Positions 16,707-27,598 of a stretch of DNA of 64,000 nt are shown one piece after another. Location: positions 62,001 to 126,000 of the forward strand of contig NZ_BLZO01000091.1 of the NCBI RefSeq assembly GCF_014132355.1, read 5' to 3'. A program made the translations under genes and the position numbers. This DNA comes from Okeania sp. KiyG1 (GTDB taxonomy: Bacteria > Cyanobacteriota > Cyanobacteriia > Cyanobacteriales > Microcoleaceae). A model generated the notes under the pieces. It was not told the origin of the DNA. It did no database searches and was given only the letters and a program-made list of their open reading frames with translations. Positions within the stretch are counted from its first letter, which is position 1. Every line of letters begins with the position of its first letter.

Positions 16707-17083
16707 ACAGTGCAAAGTTCTAGGAATAACTATTGCTAGCTAAGGCTTTCAGCTATCTAAAGGTTAGAAACTTTCTATTCAGACTTGTAGGTGCTGTAAG
16801 CCTTTTCCAGTAATACTTTTAGTCTTGAAAGCTAATCATTCTTTAGAAGAACTTTGTACTCTCCAGATATTATATCAAATCCGTTTAATTGGACATAAAA
16901 AAATTCTCCAATCGCCATAACTACGCTCATCTTGCCTTATCTTTCTTCTCCTGACTCCTGACTCCTGACTTCCCCTCCCCTCCACGGTCGGGGTTAGGGG
17001 TGGGTTGGGAGGGGAGGGGCGAGGGGTGGGTTGACTCCTAAACAGTTAACCTATCTATAACTGTTTAAGCGGATTTAATATTA
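16707..17083. repeat. Two adjacent inverted-repeat elements in an 870-bp gene-free stretch
   Basis: AGTGCAAAGTTCT near 16707 and AGAACTTTGTACT near 16860 bound the first. ATATCAAATCCGTTTAA near 16869 and TTAAGCGGATTTAATAT near 17080 bound the second; its interior holds the G/C-rich block (cggggttaggggtgggttg) also seen near 43480. The rest of 16550-17420 has no gene, only short repeats such as GCATCTTGCCCGCTA twice and a TTAATTATTAA tract at the end. Confidence 0.5.
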
Positions 17084-17420
17084 CAGCAGATTTTAGGTAA
17101 ATCAGGTAAACATAAGAATGGTAAAGTATTTCCAATGCGAGCATCTTGCCCGCTATAGCATCTTGCCCGCTACTGGTGTACCTTACTAATATGAAATAAA
17201 CTGTATATCAGGAGTCAGGATATTAAGTTAGAGAATAGGGGAAAAAGTATAGAAAAATGGGTAGTCCTGCTTGCGTAATGGTATACAAGAACAAGAAATA
17301 CTTGGCACGGGAGCAAGATGCTCCCACTATTCTCGAAACAAAAGTAAAGAAAAATTTTCATGATTAGTCAATCCTCTCCTTGAAAAGAAGAGGTAATTAT
17401 TAATTATTAATTATTAATTA

Positions 17421-18776
17421 TTAATTGTTGAACAACTGCTTGACTTCTCCAGTCAAACTAAAAGGACGTACTTCAGTAATTTTCACCTTGACTAACTTAC
17501 CCTTCAACTCATTAATATCCCCCTCAAAAAATGTCAGACGGTTGCCACGGGTACGACCCATAACTTGAGCAGCATTTTTGTGGTTAGTATCTTCAACCAA
17601 AATTTCTTCAGTACGACCCATATAACGAAGCGATCGCTCTGCAGCTTTCACACCCACTAAATGATTCAACCGTTGCAGTCTATCCGCTTTCACCTCCTCA
17701 CTCACTTGATTTTCCCATAAAGCTGCTGGAGTTCCCGGTCTGGGAGAATAAGCAGCAGTATTCAACTGGTCGAACCCAATATCCTCCACCAATTTTAGAG
17801 TATTCTCAAATTGTGCCTCAGTTTCTCCGGGAAAACCTACTATTGCGTCAGCACTAATAGAAGCATCTGGCATTAGTTCTCGAATTTTATCAATAATTCG
17901 GCGATATTTCTCATGGGTATAACCTCTTGCCATTGCCTTCAATAATTGATTATCCCCAGACTGAAAGGGAATGTGGAAATGTTCGCAAACCTTGGGCAAC
18001 TCTGCACAGGCTCTAATTAAACGTTCTGTGAAATAGCGGGGGTGACTTGTGGCAAAGCGAATACGTTCAACACCTGGTACATCATGCACATAGTAAAGTA
18101 AATCTGTGAATGTGTGTTTATTGCGTCCTTCTGCTGTTACTCCCGGTAAGTCCCGTCCATAAGCATCAATATTTTGCCCTAACAATGTTATTTCTGGATA
18201 ACCTTGTCGCCCCAACTCTTCCATTTCAGCACGAATAGCTTCAGGATAGCGAGACTGTTCTCTACCTCTGACACCAGGAACAACACAATAGGTGCAATGT
18301 TCGTTGCAACCATAAATTATATTTACCCAAGCAGTGACTTTGCTATCCCGTCTGGGTTTGGTGATATCTTCGACAATATGAATGGGTTCAGTAGCGACTA
18401 CTTGGTTGCCATTGAATACTTGTTCTAATAAATCTTGGAGACGGTTAGCGTGTTGAGGTCCCATAACTAAGTCTAGTTCGGGTACTCGTCGCAGGAGTGC
18501 TTCTCCTTCCTGTTGAGCAACACATCCAGCAACAATGAGGGTGAGGTCTGGTTGTTGGTGTTTGCGTTTTGCTTGTCTACCGAGATAAGAGTAGACTTTT
18601 TGTTCCGCATTATCGCGAATGGTGCAGGTGTTGTATAGAATGATGTTGGCATCGTTGGGGTCATCTGAGGATATGAGGCCCATATTATCTAGGATACCTG
18701 CCATGCGTTCGGAGTCAGCTTTGTTCATTTGACAGCCGAAAGTGGTAATGTGATAGCGACGGGGAGTTGTGGTCAT
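17421..18776 (-). CDS. miaB: tRNA-2-methylthio-N6-dimethylallyladenosine synthase
   Basis: MiaB adds a methylthio group to i6A37 of tRNAs reading UNN codons, using two 4Fe-4S clusters and S-adenosylmethionine. The 451 residues have the MTTase N domain with Cys15, Cys51 and Cys85 (TFGCQMN, NTCTIRD, VAGCVAQ), the radical SAM motif CNEHCTYC (157, 161, 164), the [18 protein letters not shown] segment, and a C-terminal TRAM domain from about residue 375. Length is normal. It stands alone between repeat-rich spacers; the ATG at 18776 gives the expected N terminus. Confidence 0.95.
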   Translation of the reverse strand: MTTTPRRYHITTFGCQMNKADSERMAGILDNMGLISSDDPNDANIILYNTCTIRDNAEQKVYSYLGRQAKRKHQQPDLTLIVAGCVAQQEGEALLRRVPELDLVMGPQHANRLQDLLEQVFNGNQVVATEPIHIVEDITKPRRDSKVTAWVNIIYGCNEHCTYCVVPGVRGREQSRYPEAIRAEMEELGRQGYPEITLLGQNIDAYGRDLPGVTAEGRNKHTFTDLLYYVHDVPGVERIRFATSHPRYFTERLIRACAELPKVCEHFHIPFQSGDNQLLKAMARGYTHEKYRRIIDKIRELMPDASISADAIVGFPGETEAQFENTLKLVEDIGFDQLNTAAYSPRPGTPAALWENQVSEEVKADRLQRLNHLVGVKAAERSLRYMGRTEEILVEDTNHKNAAQVMGRTRGNRLTFFEGDINELKGKLVKVKITEVRPFSLTGEVKQLFNN

Positions 18777-19102
18777 AGTAAGCTATAGTAATAGTTATAG
18801 AATAATTTAATATTGTATCATAAGTTGTTGCTTTTTGTGTTTTTGCGATCGCTTTTCTCTTTTTCTTTTCCTATCGCATTTAGCAAAGTTACTGTTTTTA
18901 CTACATCTGTTTTTCGATCGCTCTCATTCCACTTACCGAACAAAACTCCAACGTTATAGTTTTGAGATTTTAGATACAGTTCTAGGAAGGCGATCGCCAC
19001 GATTAATTTTTCAGAATAACTATAACGTTACACCTTCTTGAAAACTAGACAAAGCTAGACATTTGCCATCGGTGAGTGCAAATGATTCATTACTCACCCG
19101 TT
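18777..19102. other. Gene-free spacer
   Basis: 326 bases between miaB and the TnpB-like gene. It has three HIP1-like sites and T-rich sequence. A 60-codon minus-strand reading frame (18818-19000) with no recognisable protein is the only ORF; I do not call it. Confidence 0.5.
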
Positions 19103-20781
19103 TCAATGTGTACTTGCTGTGAAAGTTGATGTTCCGCCCTGAACGAAGTCAGAAGTCCCCAAGTCAGAAGTCAGAAGTTGTTTTTGCCACGGGTTTTTGA
19201 GCAAGCCTACAAAAACCTGATCGGCATTTCCCGGTGGGGTAGCGCGACCCTTAACAAAGTCAGAAGTCAGAAGTTGTTGAGGATACCTTAAGCGGGCTTT
19301 CCGACCTTGAAAAAGTTGAGTCCTCCGGATACGATGTAGTTTAATAAAACTAGCAACTCGCCTCCAATGACTCCAATCATGTTTGTTGACATCCTCCGGT
19401 CTCAACAAACACTGTGGTATTTTTTCTGATAATTTTAACGCTCTACGGCCAATTACTAAAGCAGCAGCAGTACCACTATTAAGGCCATATTTAGCCATAT
19501 AATTAATCATTCCTATCACGCTTGTAAAAGCCGGATTAACTTTAATTAATTCAACTCCAAATCTTCTACAACGCGACTCTAAAGTTTCTCTAAATATTCC
19601 TGTAGCCAATAAGACAAGCATTTCATTGTAAACTTTACTTTCCTCACTCATCTTGGACTTTTTCTTACTAAAGTTTAGAGATTCAATGGCAATAGCACAT
19701 TCAAAAAATTCTGCTAAGAAAACAATTTGAGAAACAATATTTCTCATGGATGCAAGCCGTTGTCCTGTAGTTTGATTTTTCCATTTATACGGAATTTCTT
19801 CTAAATCTTCAATATTTCCATCCCACTTCACATAAGTAACTGAAATTAATTCCGCATTAAAATCAATACCTATACAGCCATTTTTTCTTGTATGAACTAC
19901 TGGTATTTCTGGTACATAAGTTGAAAGATGTATATACCAATTATCCTGTTTATGTTCTCTACGAAAAATAGAAATTGTAATTGGTTTTAAACTATTTATG
20001 GCATAATCTAAATCTGTTGCTCTATATCTGCCATTCCTATCTGAAACACTAAATTCTAACAGTATTTTCTGACCATATTTATCCTGTAATGGTCTAGGTA
20101 GTTGAATTTGTAGTTGATATTTACCATCCTCTTGTAATGGGAAAACTTTGAGCATAGTTCCACCCCCTGGCTGAGATTTTCCTATACATAAAAACCTGCC
20201 TGACCGTTTTTTTCTCCAATCAACACTCCATTCCTGTCTGGTTTTATATCCATTTTCGGCTAAATTATGTTGAGCATTAAATAATTTACTGGAACCAAAA
20301 CAAATGTGTAAACGTTCTGTATTTTTTAATTGCTTTAATTTTTGTTTCAGACTAGCTATTTTCTGAACTTTACTCTTTAAACCTAGCAATTGATGACAAA
20401 ATTTATTTCGAGCTTGTATATGTGGAAAACCTTTTTTGTTGCTAATTTTAAAGTTTTTTCTAGTTTAGTGATGATTTTTTTTGTAGCAGTGATTTTGGCG
20501 CTTAATTGTAACTCTAATTGAGTGATATAGTTATTTTTAGCTGTTTTTAATTGGTTCAAACATTGAGCTGCTTCAGTGGCAATTGAATCAGCATAAGCCC
20601 ACTGAATGTTAAACTTTTTCATCAGACGCTTTTCTACTGAGGACTCTGATAATTTCTCAGTTTGCATCCAGTTAACAGCAGAGCGTTTCCAGGATTCATA
20701 CAATGCTCCTAGTTCCTCAAATGCAGGATGATATTCAATTTTGGCTTCTATCCCTGTTAAGGAACCGTGAGATTTGACCAT
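19103..20781 (-). pseudogene. TnpB-related RuvC protein, frameshifted, C terminus overwritten by repeats
   Basis: The start (MVKSHGSLTGIEAKIEYHPA) at 20781 runs 120 codons, then one base is lost or gained in the A-run near 20430; the other frame continues KKGFPHIQARNKFCHQLLGL. The second part has RuvC-like motifs GCIGIDFNAEL (Asp) and CAIAIESLNFSKKKS (Glu), and GLNSGTAAALVIGRRAL. This resembles the large TnpB-related proteins of cyanobacteria that lack a zinc finger. The last 70 residues are low-complexity and encoded by GAAGTCAGAAGTCAGAAGTT repeats, so the natural end is probably lost. No mobile partner gene is adjacent. An inverted-repeat element sits just upstream of the start. Confidence 0.7.
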
Positions 20782-20794
20782 TACTTACATTGAT

Positions 20795-20883
20795 AGGACT
20801 TACGCAGATACGCTATATATAGCGCTCAAAACTATTGTCCAACAGTTACTTTAATCTATAAATAGTGCCTTTGCGTAAGTCCT
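20795..20883. repeat. Inverted-repeat element, AGGACTTACGCA family
   Basis: AGGACTTACGCA at 20795-20806 and TGCGTAAGTCCT at 20872-20883 are perfect complements. The 89-base unit has no ORF and an inner palindrome CGCTATATATAGCG. It is related to the copies at 55793 and 51117, and half copies near 27512 and 61566. The bases from 20884 to 21242 hold no gene; only a GTTGCCTGTTGCCT tandem near 21121 is notable. Confidence 0.75.
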
Positions 20884-21242
20884 GATTGAATTACTTTACT
20901 CAAGGTTAGCAGAGCAAGTCTTTAGGGTGTCAATAATATTTGCTATAGCTTTGACATGAACTCAAGTTTCGTGTTTGGTTCCTAATTTTTCTACCTATTT
21001 GCCATTAGACATCTCCAGAAAATAAATCTTTTAATTAGAGCAGGCTAAGGATACGAAAAATTCACCCTAAAAAATCTTTTTTTGTGCCTTTGCGCGTAAA
21101 AATATCTTCCCAGATGAGCTGTTGCCTGTTGCCTGTTGCCTACTCCTGCAAAAAACCTATATCTTTTTCACCAGATGTCTATTGTGTCATATCCAGCGAT
21201 ATTTTGTAGATATAAGTCTTGAATAGTCTATATTTTTTGGTG

Positions 21243-24200
21243 TTAGCAAGCAACAGTAAAAGCAGCCCAGTAACGAGGATGAGAGAAAGGATGTTCATTT
21301 TTGATACCGACTATTTCGCTATAGATTAAAGTATACCGATAATACTCGCGATCCCATTCCTGATACTTCGGTGAATCTTCTTGATATTGCTTTCGCTTAA
21401 CCTTAGCTTGCTCTCGTTTTTCTTTAACTTCCTGTTTTGTCATTTCCCGTAACTTCATCTGCGCTTCCCATAAAGCTTGAGGGCGACTTTTACCAAGTTT
21501 CCGTTCCTCATAATAAAATATTGAAACCAACGCCGTCGCCAAGTCATCCACAGACCACAAAGTATTAATTACACTCCTCGCACCCGCACATAAAAACCCA
21601 GTTGCCAAGGTGAGAATATCATCTGTTATTTGTGGAGTACCTAAACCAGTCTCGCAGCAAGAAAGAAAAACATCAGACAAATTTGGCAAACGCCACCCCG
21701 GACTCATCAACTGCCCCAAAGTAATATTCCCGTCGCTCAACTTTAATACTGACTCCAGAGGGTTATCTAGACGAGATTCCGCATGATGACAGGAATGGAG
21801 AAGTTGAACTGTACTTGCTAACTGCTGGTAATTGGAGCGAGTTGCTTGAGTTTTGCCTCGGAGGCGGTTAGTTTCGGGGATATTAAAAAGTTGGGAAATT
21901 TGCTCTCCCTCAAAACCTGCAAAGGGGAGATTATCTTCTGCATTTTCAACGGTGCCATATTGCCATGTTGCGGTTTCCACTTCTCCTCGTTGATGACAAA
22001 ATTCTAGAATTTGGCAACTGGGGGCGTAGCGAATGAGAAATTTATCTCCCAGTAGAGACGTTCCATCCAGGGTTTGTGGGGATGTGCCATCCATGTACAT
22101 GGTTTGTAGGGACGTTGCATGCAACGTCCGTGCGGAAATGGGAATAGCTGCAAAGGGAATTAGATGTAGAAATAGATGGGGAATGAGAATTAGTTCTTGG
22201 ATACCGTTGAGATGTTGGGTAATGAGGCGATCGAGTTGGAGTCTTTCCCCCAGTTCTGCCAATATAGAATTCATCTGTTCATACCATTTCGACTCTCTTT
22301 CTTCTTTTTGTTGTTTAGTTTCATTCTCGCCGGGTAGGTAAGGCAATAACCAACTTTCATAAATCCAACGTTGCAATATTTCCATACCTTGTTGGGGACA
22401 GGTATGAATAGAAATTTGGTTTTGGCGCAAGACAAATATATAGGTATTATCGGCAGTGTTGTAAAAACTGAGAATGGCAGTAGTAGGTTGGTCGATAAGT
22501 TTCTGCATGGCGGTTATATCTGGAGCGCTCACCTGAATTTCTCCTGCTAAAACTGGGTCTAGGTCGGGTCGTCTGAGTTTTTCCCAGACTTCTTGTTTTT
22601 TAAATTCTAGGTAAGCAACTTTTTCGTTGTAGGCGTTGAGAGATGCTCTTTGATTACTTCTACTTCTCACTTCTGTTATGGTTCGGTGATTATCAGAACT
22701 CTTTTGATGGTATTCTTGGTCGATTTGTTGTTGCAAGTCGTTATACTGCTGTAGTAACTCCTGAACTTCTGGAGAAATTTCGCCACCTTGACTGAGGTCG
22801 TTACTTGCCATCAAGTCTACCAGACGTTTTGACTTAGAACGTTCAGCATATTCGAGGGCTTTTTCTAAGTTGCCTGTGTTAATGCAAGCTTGCACCATCT
22901 GAAAATAAACATCAATGACGTTTTCCATTATTTTTTGGCGACGAAATTCGGAAACTGTCCAACTACGACCAATTTCTACTGCTTCAATGGCAACCTCATA
23001 AGCTTTCATTGCCTCTTCCCACCGCATCCTGTGAAATTCTAAATCTCCTAAATTACCCCCAGAGTAGAAGCAATCTTCTGGAAAGGCGTTAGGTGTAAAA
23101 ATTTCCAGTGACAAATTAAAACAGTTAACTGCTTCTGTCATAGCTCCCAATCTAATATAGGCAAGACCGAGATTGTATTGGGTCTTTGCCCAATCTTGGG
23201 GAAATGTCTCGCGAGTCCAGACTTCTAGGGATAGTTGCAAGTGTCGAATTTCTGCTTCAGTTTCCCATAGTTTGGCGTAGCAAAGACCGATGTTATTTTG
23301 CAAACTTGCCCACTGTTGAGGATATGCTCTGGGAGTATAAACTTGTAAGGCAGTTTCATAGTGGTTGATTTCGTTTTTGATGTTAGATATTTCGTCTCCT
23401 TGACGGCGATCGCTAAAAACTACACCTAAATTAAGATGAAGCATGGCCCATTCCATAGGCATTTCTTCTATAGTAGCTACTTCTAGTGCAGTTTGATGAC
23501 ATTGAATAGCTAGCTCTATACTTTCTGGAGAATTGATAGTTTTGTAGACGATGCCAAGGTGGGATAAAGTTCTCGCCCACTCTTTGGGAAAGTCTTCCCT
23601 GGTGTGAACTTTTAGTGCAGCTTGGCAATATTTCATTGCTTGTTTGAGGTTATCTAAATTATCTCCTTTAATCCTATTGTGGTAAGCTATGGCTAAATTT
23701 TCTTGAATATCACCCCAATCTGTGGGAAATTCCTCAAAAGTTAAGACTTGAGCTGCTTGTTTATAGTAAGAAATAGCTTTCTCTATGTTCTCGATTGGAT
23801 TTCCGCTAACTTTTTCTCGATAAATTACACCTAGATTTCTCATTGCATTCCCCCACTGTTGGGGAAATCTGTCGCGGGAACATACTTTTAATACTTCTTG
23901 GCAATAACTAATGGCTTTTTCTTGGTTTTCGGAGCGATCGCCTTTGATCCGGTCGGAGTAGTAAGTCGCTAGATTGGTTTGCACTAATCCCCAACCTTTG
24001 AGGTCTGATTCTGGGGTCAGGATTTGTAAGGCATTTTGACAATAGGCAATGGCTTTTTCTAAGTTATATTCGCGATCGCCACGAAATCTATTGTTGTATG
24101 CAATACTTAGGTCTCCTTGAAATACTGCCCAATGCAGGGAAGATACTTCGCGGGTAAAGATATTTTCCAATGCCTCATAACCAACAATAGCAATCTCAAT

Positions 24201-26165
24201 GTTTGTACTTCTGTTACCCTTGGTAAACTCCAAAATCAGTAGACTAAAAATCTGCAAACCCAGCAATATCCTTATTGAGGAATCCATTAATAATTTTTGC
24301 TCTGTTTCTAGTAAAGATTCCGGTGTCTTCAAACAGTTGCGCTCTCCTAGCTCCCGCAAAACTCTCCCAAAATTAGATAGTTGAGCAACTTGCTCTGGTT
24401 TGATTTGAGATTTAATACGCTTTCCTAGCTCTGACAAAACCATCGCAAATTTATCATCAAGTTTGTCTAAGTTTGCTTCTAGGAAAGGATACAATACTTC
24501 ATCGCCTTCACAACTTGTTGTTAATGCCTGAATACAAAAATCTACAGTCTCTATATCCAACTCTAAATCTTGGTCATTCTTGGCAAATTTATTAACCAGG
24601 CGAACCGAACCCGAACGAGCTGCATATTCCTTTGCCAAATCTAGCTCACCATTTTTAACACAAGCAGTTACTAACTTTTCATATACATCAATAGCTTCTG
24701 CTTGAATCTCCTGACGGCGAGCTTCTGACTCTGCCCAATCAAGAGTTTGTTCGATCGCTTCAACAGCAGCAACAAATCCTTCTATTGCCTCTGGCCATAA
24801 TTCAGCAACAAAGGCCGCGTAACCCATATTGCAGCCATTTCTAAAACAGTCTTGGGGAAAATTAGTAGGGGTAAATATTTCAAATGCTGCTCGATAACAA
24901 GCAAAAGCTTCATTTATTTTGCTTTCTCTATAAGCATTACCCAAATTCATTTTTGCCATTGCCCACTTCTCGGGAAATCTATTTTTAGTAATGACTTGCA
25001 AAGCATTTTTATAGGAGGCAATAGCTAAGTTTAAATTCTCTGATTTGTCACCTACAATTCGGTGAAGGTAAACATTACCTAAATTGAGATGAACTTCACC
25101 CCAGTTAACAGCAAATTTTTGAGGATTATATATCTGTAAAGCTGCTTGATTTGCTGTTATTGCTAGTTCTAAATTTTCTGCTTTATTGCCCTTTATACGG
25201 TGGCGATAAGCAACTGCTAAATTGACTTGAGTCTGTGCCCATTCTTTAGGTTCTTCGTCACGAGTGCGAACTTGTAAAGCATTTTTATAATAGGCTATTG
25301 CTAACTCTAAATTTTCTGTTTTATCTCCCCAAATTCTATCTGTGTAGGCAATACCTAAACTGTTGTGAATTTGCCCCCAAAGTTCGGCTTCAGTTTCACG
25401 AGTAATTAACTGCAATGCTTCTTCAAATTTACCTATTGCTAACTCTATATTTTCAGCTTCATCTCCTCTAATTCTCTCACAGTAAGCAATGGCTAATAAA
25501 TGTAATGTTGTAGGTTTTAATCCTCCTGTGAAGTCAGCCGATTCATATTCTTCTGCAATTGACAAAGCCACCTCAAAACAAGCGATCGCTGTTTCTAAAT
25601 TATCGGCAATATTACCCAAAGGAAATCCAGAGATTCCATTTCCCAAAAAAGTAAAAACACTAGCATAACCTATAGCTTCTTCCGGAGTTGCCTCTGACAT
25701 TTTTTCCATTATCCAACGGCAAAACTTGGGAATAAAATCCTGGTCTTGCTCTAGATAAGTTTGTAAAATTGGGTGTGTAGCTTTGGGGTCAGCATTGCTT
25801 GCTACAGTCATTGACAACATCTGAACTAAAAACTTCTTAAAATACTCTTTTTCTGCCATACCAGAGATATTTTTTGTAGCGCTACTGGAATTGAAAAAAT
25901 CCTTTGATAATTCTAATTCTTCATATAAATACTTAGCAATACCCATTAAAAAATTGGCAGATTTTATCTCTCCTTCTTCAGCAAATTTCATAGCTATTAT
26001 TGTCATTGTCTTAACTAAACCAGCATCTATTAAATGTTGATTATCCATTAAAACTTTTTGCTCTTTACCGCTCGGACAACTAAGCAATTCTCCAATCAAC
26101 TTTAAATAAGCTTTTTGCCGTTTAGATACCTTTTTACCCTTTGGCACCCCAAACCCTTTTGCCAT
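21243..26165 (-). CDS. Giant TPR-CHAT protein (caspase-like protease)
   Basis: 1640 residues. From about 150 to 1130 it is a chain of some twenty TPR-type helical repeats in two blocks, recognisable by lines such as NLELAIAYYKNALQVRTRDE, WAQTQVNLAVAYRHR. The C terminus is a CHAT domain: LLHSCHHAE carries the likely catalytic His (about 1460) and VFLSCCETGLG the Cys (about 1503), followed by ARSVINTLWSVDDLAT. CHAT proteases are caspase relatives used with TPR partners in bacterial signalling and in type III-E CRISPR effectors; here both are one chain. Substrate is unknown. A palindromic repeat is inserted in frame at 22110-22129. The first 100 residues contain a basic N terminus and are not recognised. 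Confidence 0.9.
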   Translation of the reverse strand: MAKGFGVPKGKKVSKRQKAYLKLIGELLSCPSGKEQKVLMDNQHLIDAGLVKTMTIIAMKFAEEGEIKSANFLMGIAKYLYEELELSKDFFNSSSATKNISGMAEKEYFKKFLVQMLSMTVASNADPKATHPILQTYLEQDQDFIPKFCRWIMEKMSEATPEEAIGYASVFTFLGNGISGFPLGNIADNLETAIACFEVALSIAEEYESADFTGGLKPTTLHLLAIAYCERIRGDEAENIELAIGKFEEALQLITRETEAELWGQIHNSLGIAYTDRIWGDKTENLELAIAYYKNALQVRTRDEEPKEWAQTQVNLAVAYRHRIKGNKAENLELAITANQAALQIYNPQKFAVNWGEVHLNLGNVYLHRIVGDKSENLNLAIASYKNALQVITKNRFPEKWAMAKMNLGNAYRESKINEAFACYRAAFEIFTPTNFPQDCFRNGCNMGYAAFVAELWPEAIEGFVAAVEAIEQTLDWAESEARRQEIQAEAIDVYEKLVTACVKNGELDLAKEYAARSGSVRLVNKFAKNDQDLELDIETVDFCIQALTTSCEGDEVLYPFLEANLDKLDDKFAMVLSELGKRIKSQIKPEQVAQLSNFGRVLRELGERNCLKTPESLLETEQKLLMDSSIRILLGLQIFSLLILEFTKGNRSTNIEIAIVGYEALENIFTREVSSLHWAVFQGDLSIAYNNRFRGDREYNLEKAIAYCQNALQILTPESDLKGWGLVQTNLATYYSDRIKGDRSENQEKAISYCQEVLKVCSRDRFPQQWGNAMRNLGVIYREKVSGNPIENIEKAISYYKQAAQVLTFEEFPTDWGDIQENLAIAYHNRIKGDNLDNLKQAMKYCQAALKVHTREDFPKEWARTLSHLGIVYKTINSPESIELAIQCHQTALEVATIEEMPMEWAMLHLNLGVVFSDRRQGDEISNIKNEINHYETALQVYTPRAYPQQWASLQNNIGLCYAKLWETEAEIRHLQLSLEVWTRETFPQDWAKTQYNLGLAYIRLGAMTEAVNCFNLSLEIFTPNAFPEDCFYSGGNLGDLEFHRMRWEEAMKAYEVAIEAVEIGRSWTVSEFRRQKIMENVIDVYFQMVQACINTGNLEKALEYAERSKSKRLVDLMASNDLSQGGEISPEVQELLQQYNDLQQQIDQEYHQKSSDNHRTITEVRSRSNQRASLNAYNEKVAYLEFKKQEVWEKLRRPDLDPVLAGEIQVSAPDITAMQKLIDQPTTAILSFYNTADNTYIFVLRQNQISIHTCPQQGMEILQRWIYESWLLPYLPGENETKQQKEERESKWYEQMNSILAELGERLQLDRLITQHLNGIQELILIPHLFLHLIPFAAIPISARTLHATSLQTMYMDGTSPQTLDGTSLLGDKFLIRYAPSCQILEFCHQRGEVETATWQYGTVENAEDNLPFAGFEGEQISQLFNIPETNRLRGKTQATRSNYQQLASTVQLLHSCHHAESRLDNPLESVLKLSDGNITLGQLMSPGWRLPNLSDVFLSCCETGLGTPQITDDILTLATGFLCAGARSVINTLWSVDDLATALVSIFYYEERKLGKSRPQALWEAQMKLREMTKQEVKEKREQAKVKRKQYQEDSPKYQEWDREYYRYTLIYSEIVGIKNEHPFSHPRYWAAFTVAC
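22110..22129. repeat. 20-bp perfect palindrome inside the CHAT gene
   Basis: GGACGTTGCATGCAACGTCC. Identical copies lie in spacers at 34942-34961 and 52747-52766, and a variant GGACCTTGCATGCAAGGTCC at 40923-40942. In the CHAT gene it encodes part of a non-conserved loop (ARTLHATSLQT) between two otherwise CHAT-like segments. Confidence 0.85.
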
Positions 26166-26322
26166 AATTTTTGATAAACTTATAGTTGAATAAAATAGTA
26201 AATTTTTAGCATTTTAACACAGAAATTGATATTAACAGTGCTTTTCAGAGCGATCGTCTCACGTCCTAACCAAAACCCTATAGAGGGCGAATAGCCATTC
26301 GCCCCTACATAAGGACTTAATA

Positions 26323-27087
26323 TTACTCGTCGGGGTTAATACCCAGTTCTCGCAAACGTTGAGCCAAGCGTTCCGCTCGTTCTCGTTCTTGTTGCACTTG
26401 TGATTGAGCCTCTTGGGCTTGAGATTGAGCCTCTTGGACTTGCGATTGAGCTTCTTGGACTTGTGATTGAGCCTCTTGAACTAGCAATTGTTCTTCTATC
26501 GCTGCTTCCTGGGGAGTTGGCACTCGTTGGCCGTTAGCAGTGAAGTAACGCAATTGACCTCCATCTACTCCTAAGTATAATTCTAATTCTTCACTCCAAC
26601 GCCAACCTTGGTTATTCGGTTGAATTTCTTGATAGCGATTTTTGTCTAAACGAAATCCCATAAATTCCATGGTTTCGGGGTCGAACCAAAAATATTCTGG
26701 GGTGCGGAAGTTATCTTGATATAAATTTTTTTTAAAGTTGCGATCGACTCTAGCAGTAGAATCAGATAATAACTCGATAATTAAGTTGGGATATTTACCG
26801 TTTTCTTCCCAAACTACCCAGGACTTCCGAGGTCGCTTTTCAGTTTGTTTAACCAAGAAAAAGTCAGGACCACGAAAATCCTTAGTTTTTAGGTACTGGC
26901 GACTATAAAAAATAGTCAAATTAGCACCAATAAAATAATCATCTTGATCGCGCCACAACCATTCCAGACAAGAAACTAGCAACATCAGTTGCATATAATG
27001 TTGAGAACTTTCCATTTCGGGTTCGTCGCTTTCTAATTGAGTGGCATCAGGCATTATTGCCTCTAATTGTTGGGCAGTTAAAACCAT
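26323..27087 (-). CDS. Uma2-family (DUF820) putative endonuclease with heptad tail
   Basis: 254 residues. The core has the PD-(D/E)XK-like positions expected in Uma2: an Asp in FRGPDFFLV and a Glu in PNLIIELLSDST, followed by ARVDRNFKKNLY and PEYFWFDPET. Uma2 genes are very numerous in cyanobacteria; their role is unclear. Residues 205-235 are four copies of the heptad VQEAQSQ followed by RERAERLAQRLRELG, a coiled coil that many family members carry. The ATG at 27087 is well placed. No operon partner. Confidence 0.85.
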   Translation of the reverse strand: MVLTAQQLEAIMPDATQLESDEPEMESSQHYMQLMLLVSCLEWLWRDQDDYFIGANLTIFYSRQYLKTKDFRGPDFFLVKQTEKRPRKSWVVWEENGKYPNLIIELLSDSTARVDRNFKKNLYQDNFRTPEYFWFDPETMEFMGFRLDKNRYQEIQPNNQGWRWSEELELYLGVDGGQLRYFTANGQRVPTPQEAAIEEQLLVQEAQSQVQEAQSQVQEAQSQAQEAQSQVQQERERAERLAQRLRELGINPDE

Positions 27088-27191
27088 TGTGCTTTACCTT
27101 ATAACTAATAAGTATGATTAGAATTATAGCACGATATTATTGTTAGTTTATAGCACAAAAATCGCTCGTTGTTGACTATAGAAAACTAGGT

Positions 27192-27482
27192 TTAACTGCT
27201 GTATTTTGGATTCCTTAGTTTAGAGAGTTTTTTAGCAAGCTGTTCTCCAAAATGAGTTTTCTGAGACTGATAACGAGGTTCCGCTTGACTATCAATAGCA
27301 CCAATTAAATCTGCTGTTAGCTCCGACAAAAGTGTTTCTGCTGTTGGCGTAGCATTCGGCTGAACTCGCTGTTTAGATAATTGGGCAGCAATCCAATTTT
27401 CAGGAGTTAAACCTTGTTCTCTAGCAACCTCCAAGAGAACTTTGTAAGTTTCTTCGGGCAGAATCATAGTATGGTTGGCCAT
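27192..27482 (-). CDS. Small protein, possible ribbon-helix-helix antitoxin
   Basis: 96 residues. The N terminus MANHTMILPEETYKVLLEVA, REQGLTPENWIAAQL reads as a short strand plus two helices, like CopG-type antitoxins. The second half is polar and not recognised. No toxin gene is adjacent; a half copy of the AGGACTTACGCA element lies just upstream. Function is not established. Confidence 0.5.
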   Translation of the reverse strand: MANHTMILPEETYKVLLEVAREQGLTPENWIAAQLSKQRVQPNATPTAETLLSELTADLIGAIDSQAEPRYQSQKTHFGEQLAKKLSKLRNPKYSS

Positions 27483-27598
27483 AAGTTTACAAGTAATTTT
27501 TTAGTATCAGGACTTACGCAAATTGACCTTTGAAGCACCATCTGTAGGGGCGTTTGCGGAGCATGACCTTAGGAAATGGCATTCGCCCTTTTTTTATC

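Noticed and set aside
17400-17425. TTAATTATTAA tracts as origin or phage attachment sites
   Set aside because: Such tracts flank most dispersed repeats in the window and lack integrase genes or DnaA-box clusters.
18818-19000. 60-codon minus-strand ORF next to miaB
   Set aside because: No recognisable domain, contains HIP1-derived codons, and has no ribosome site.
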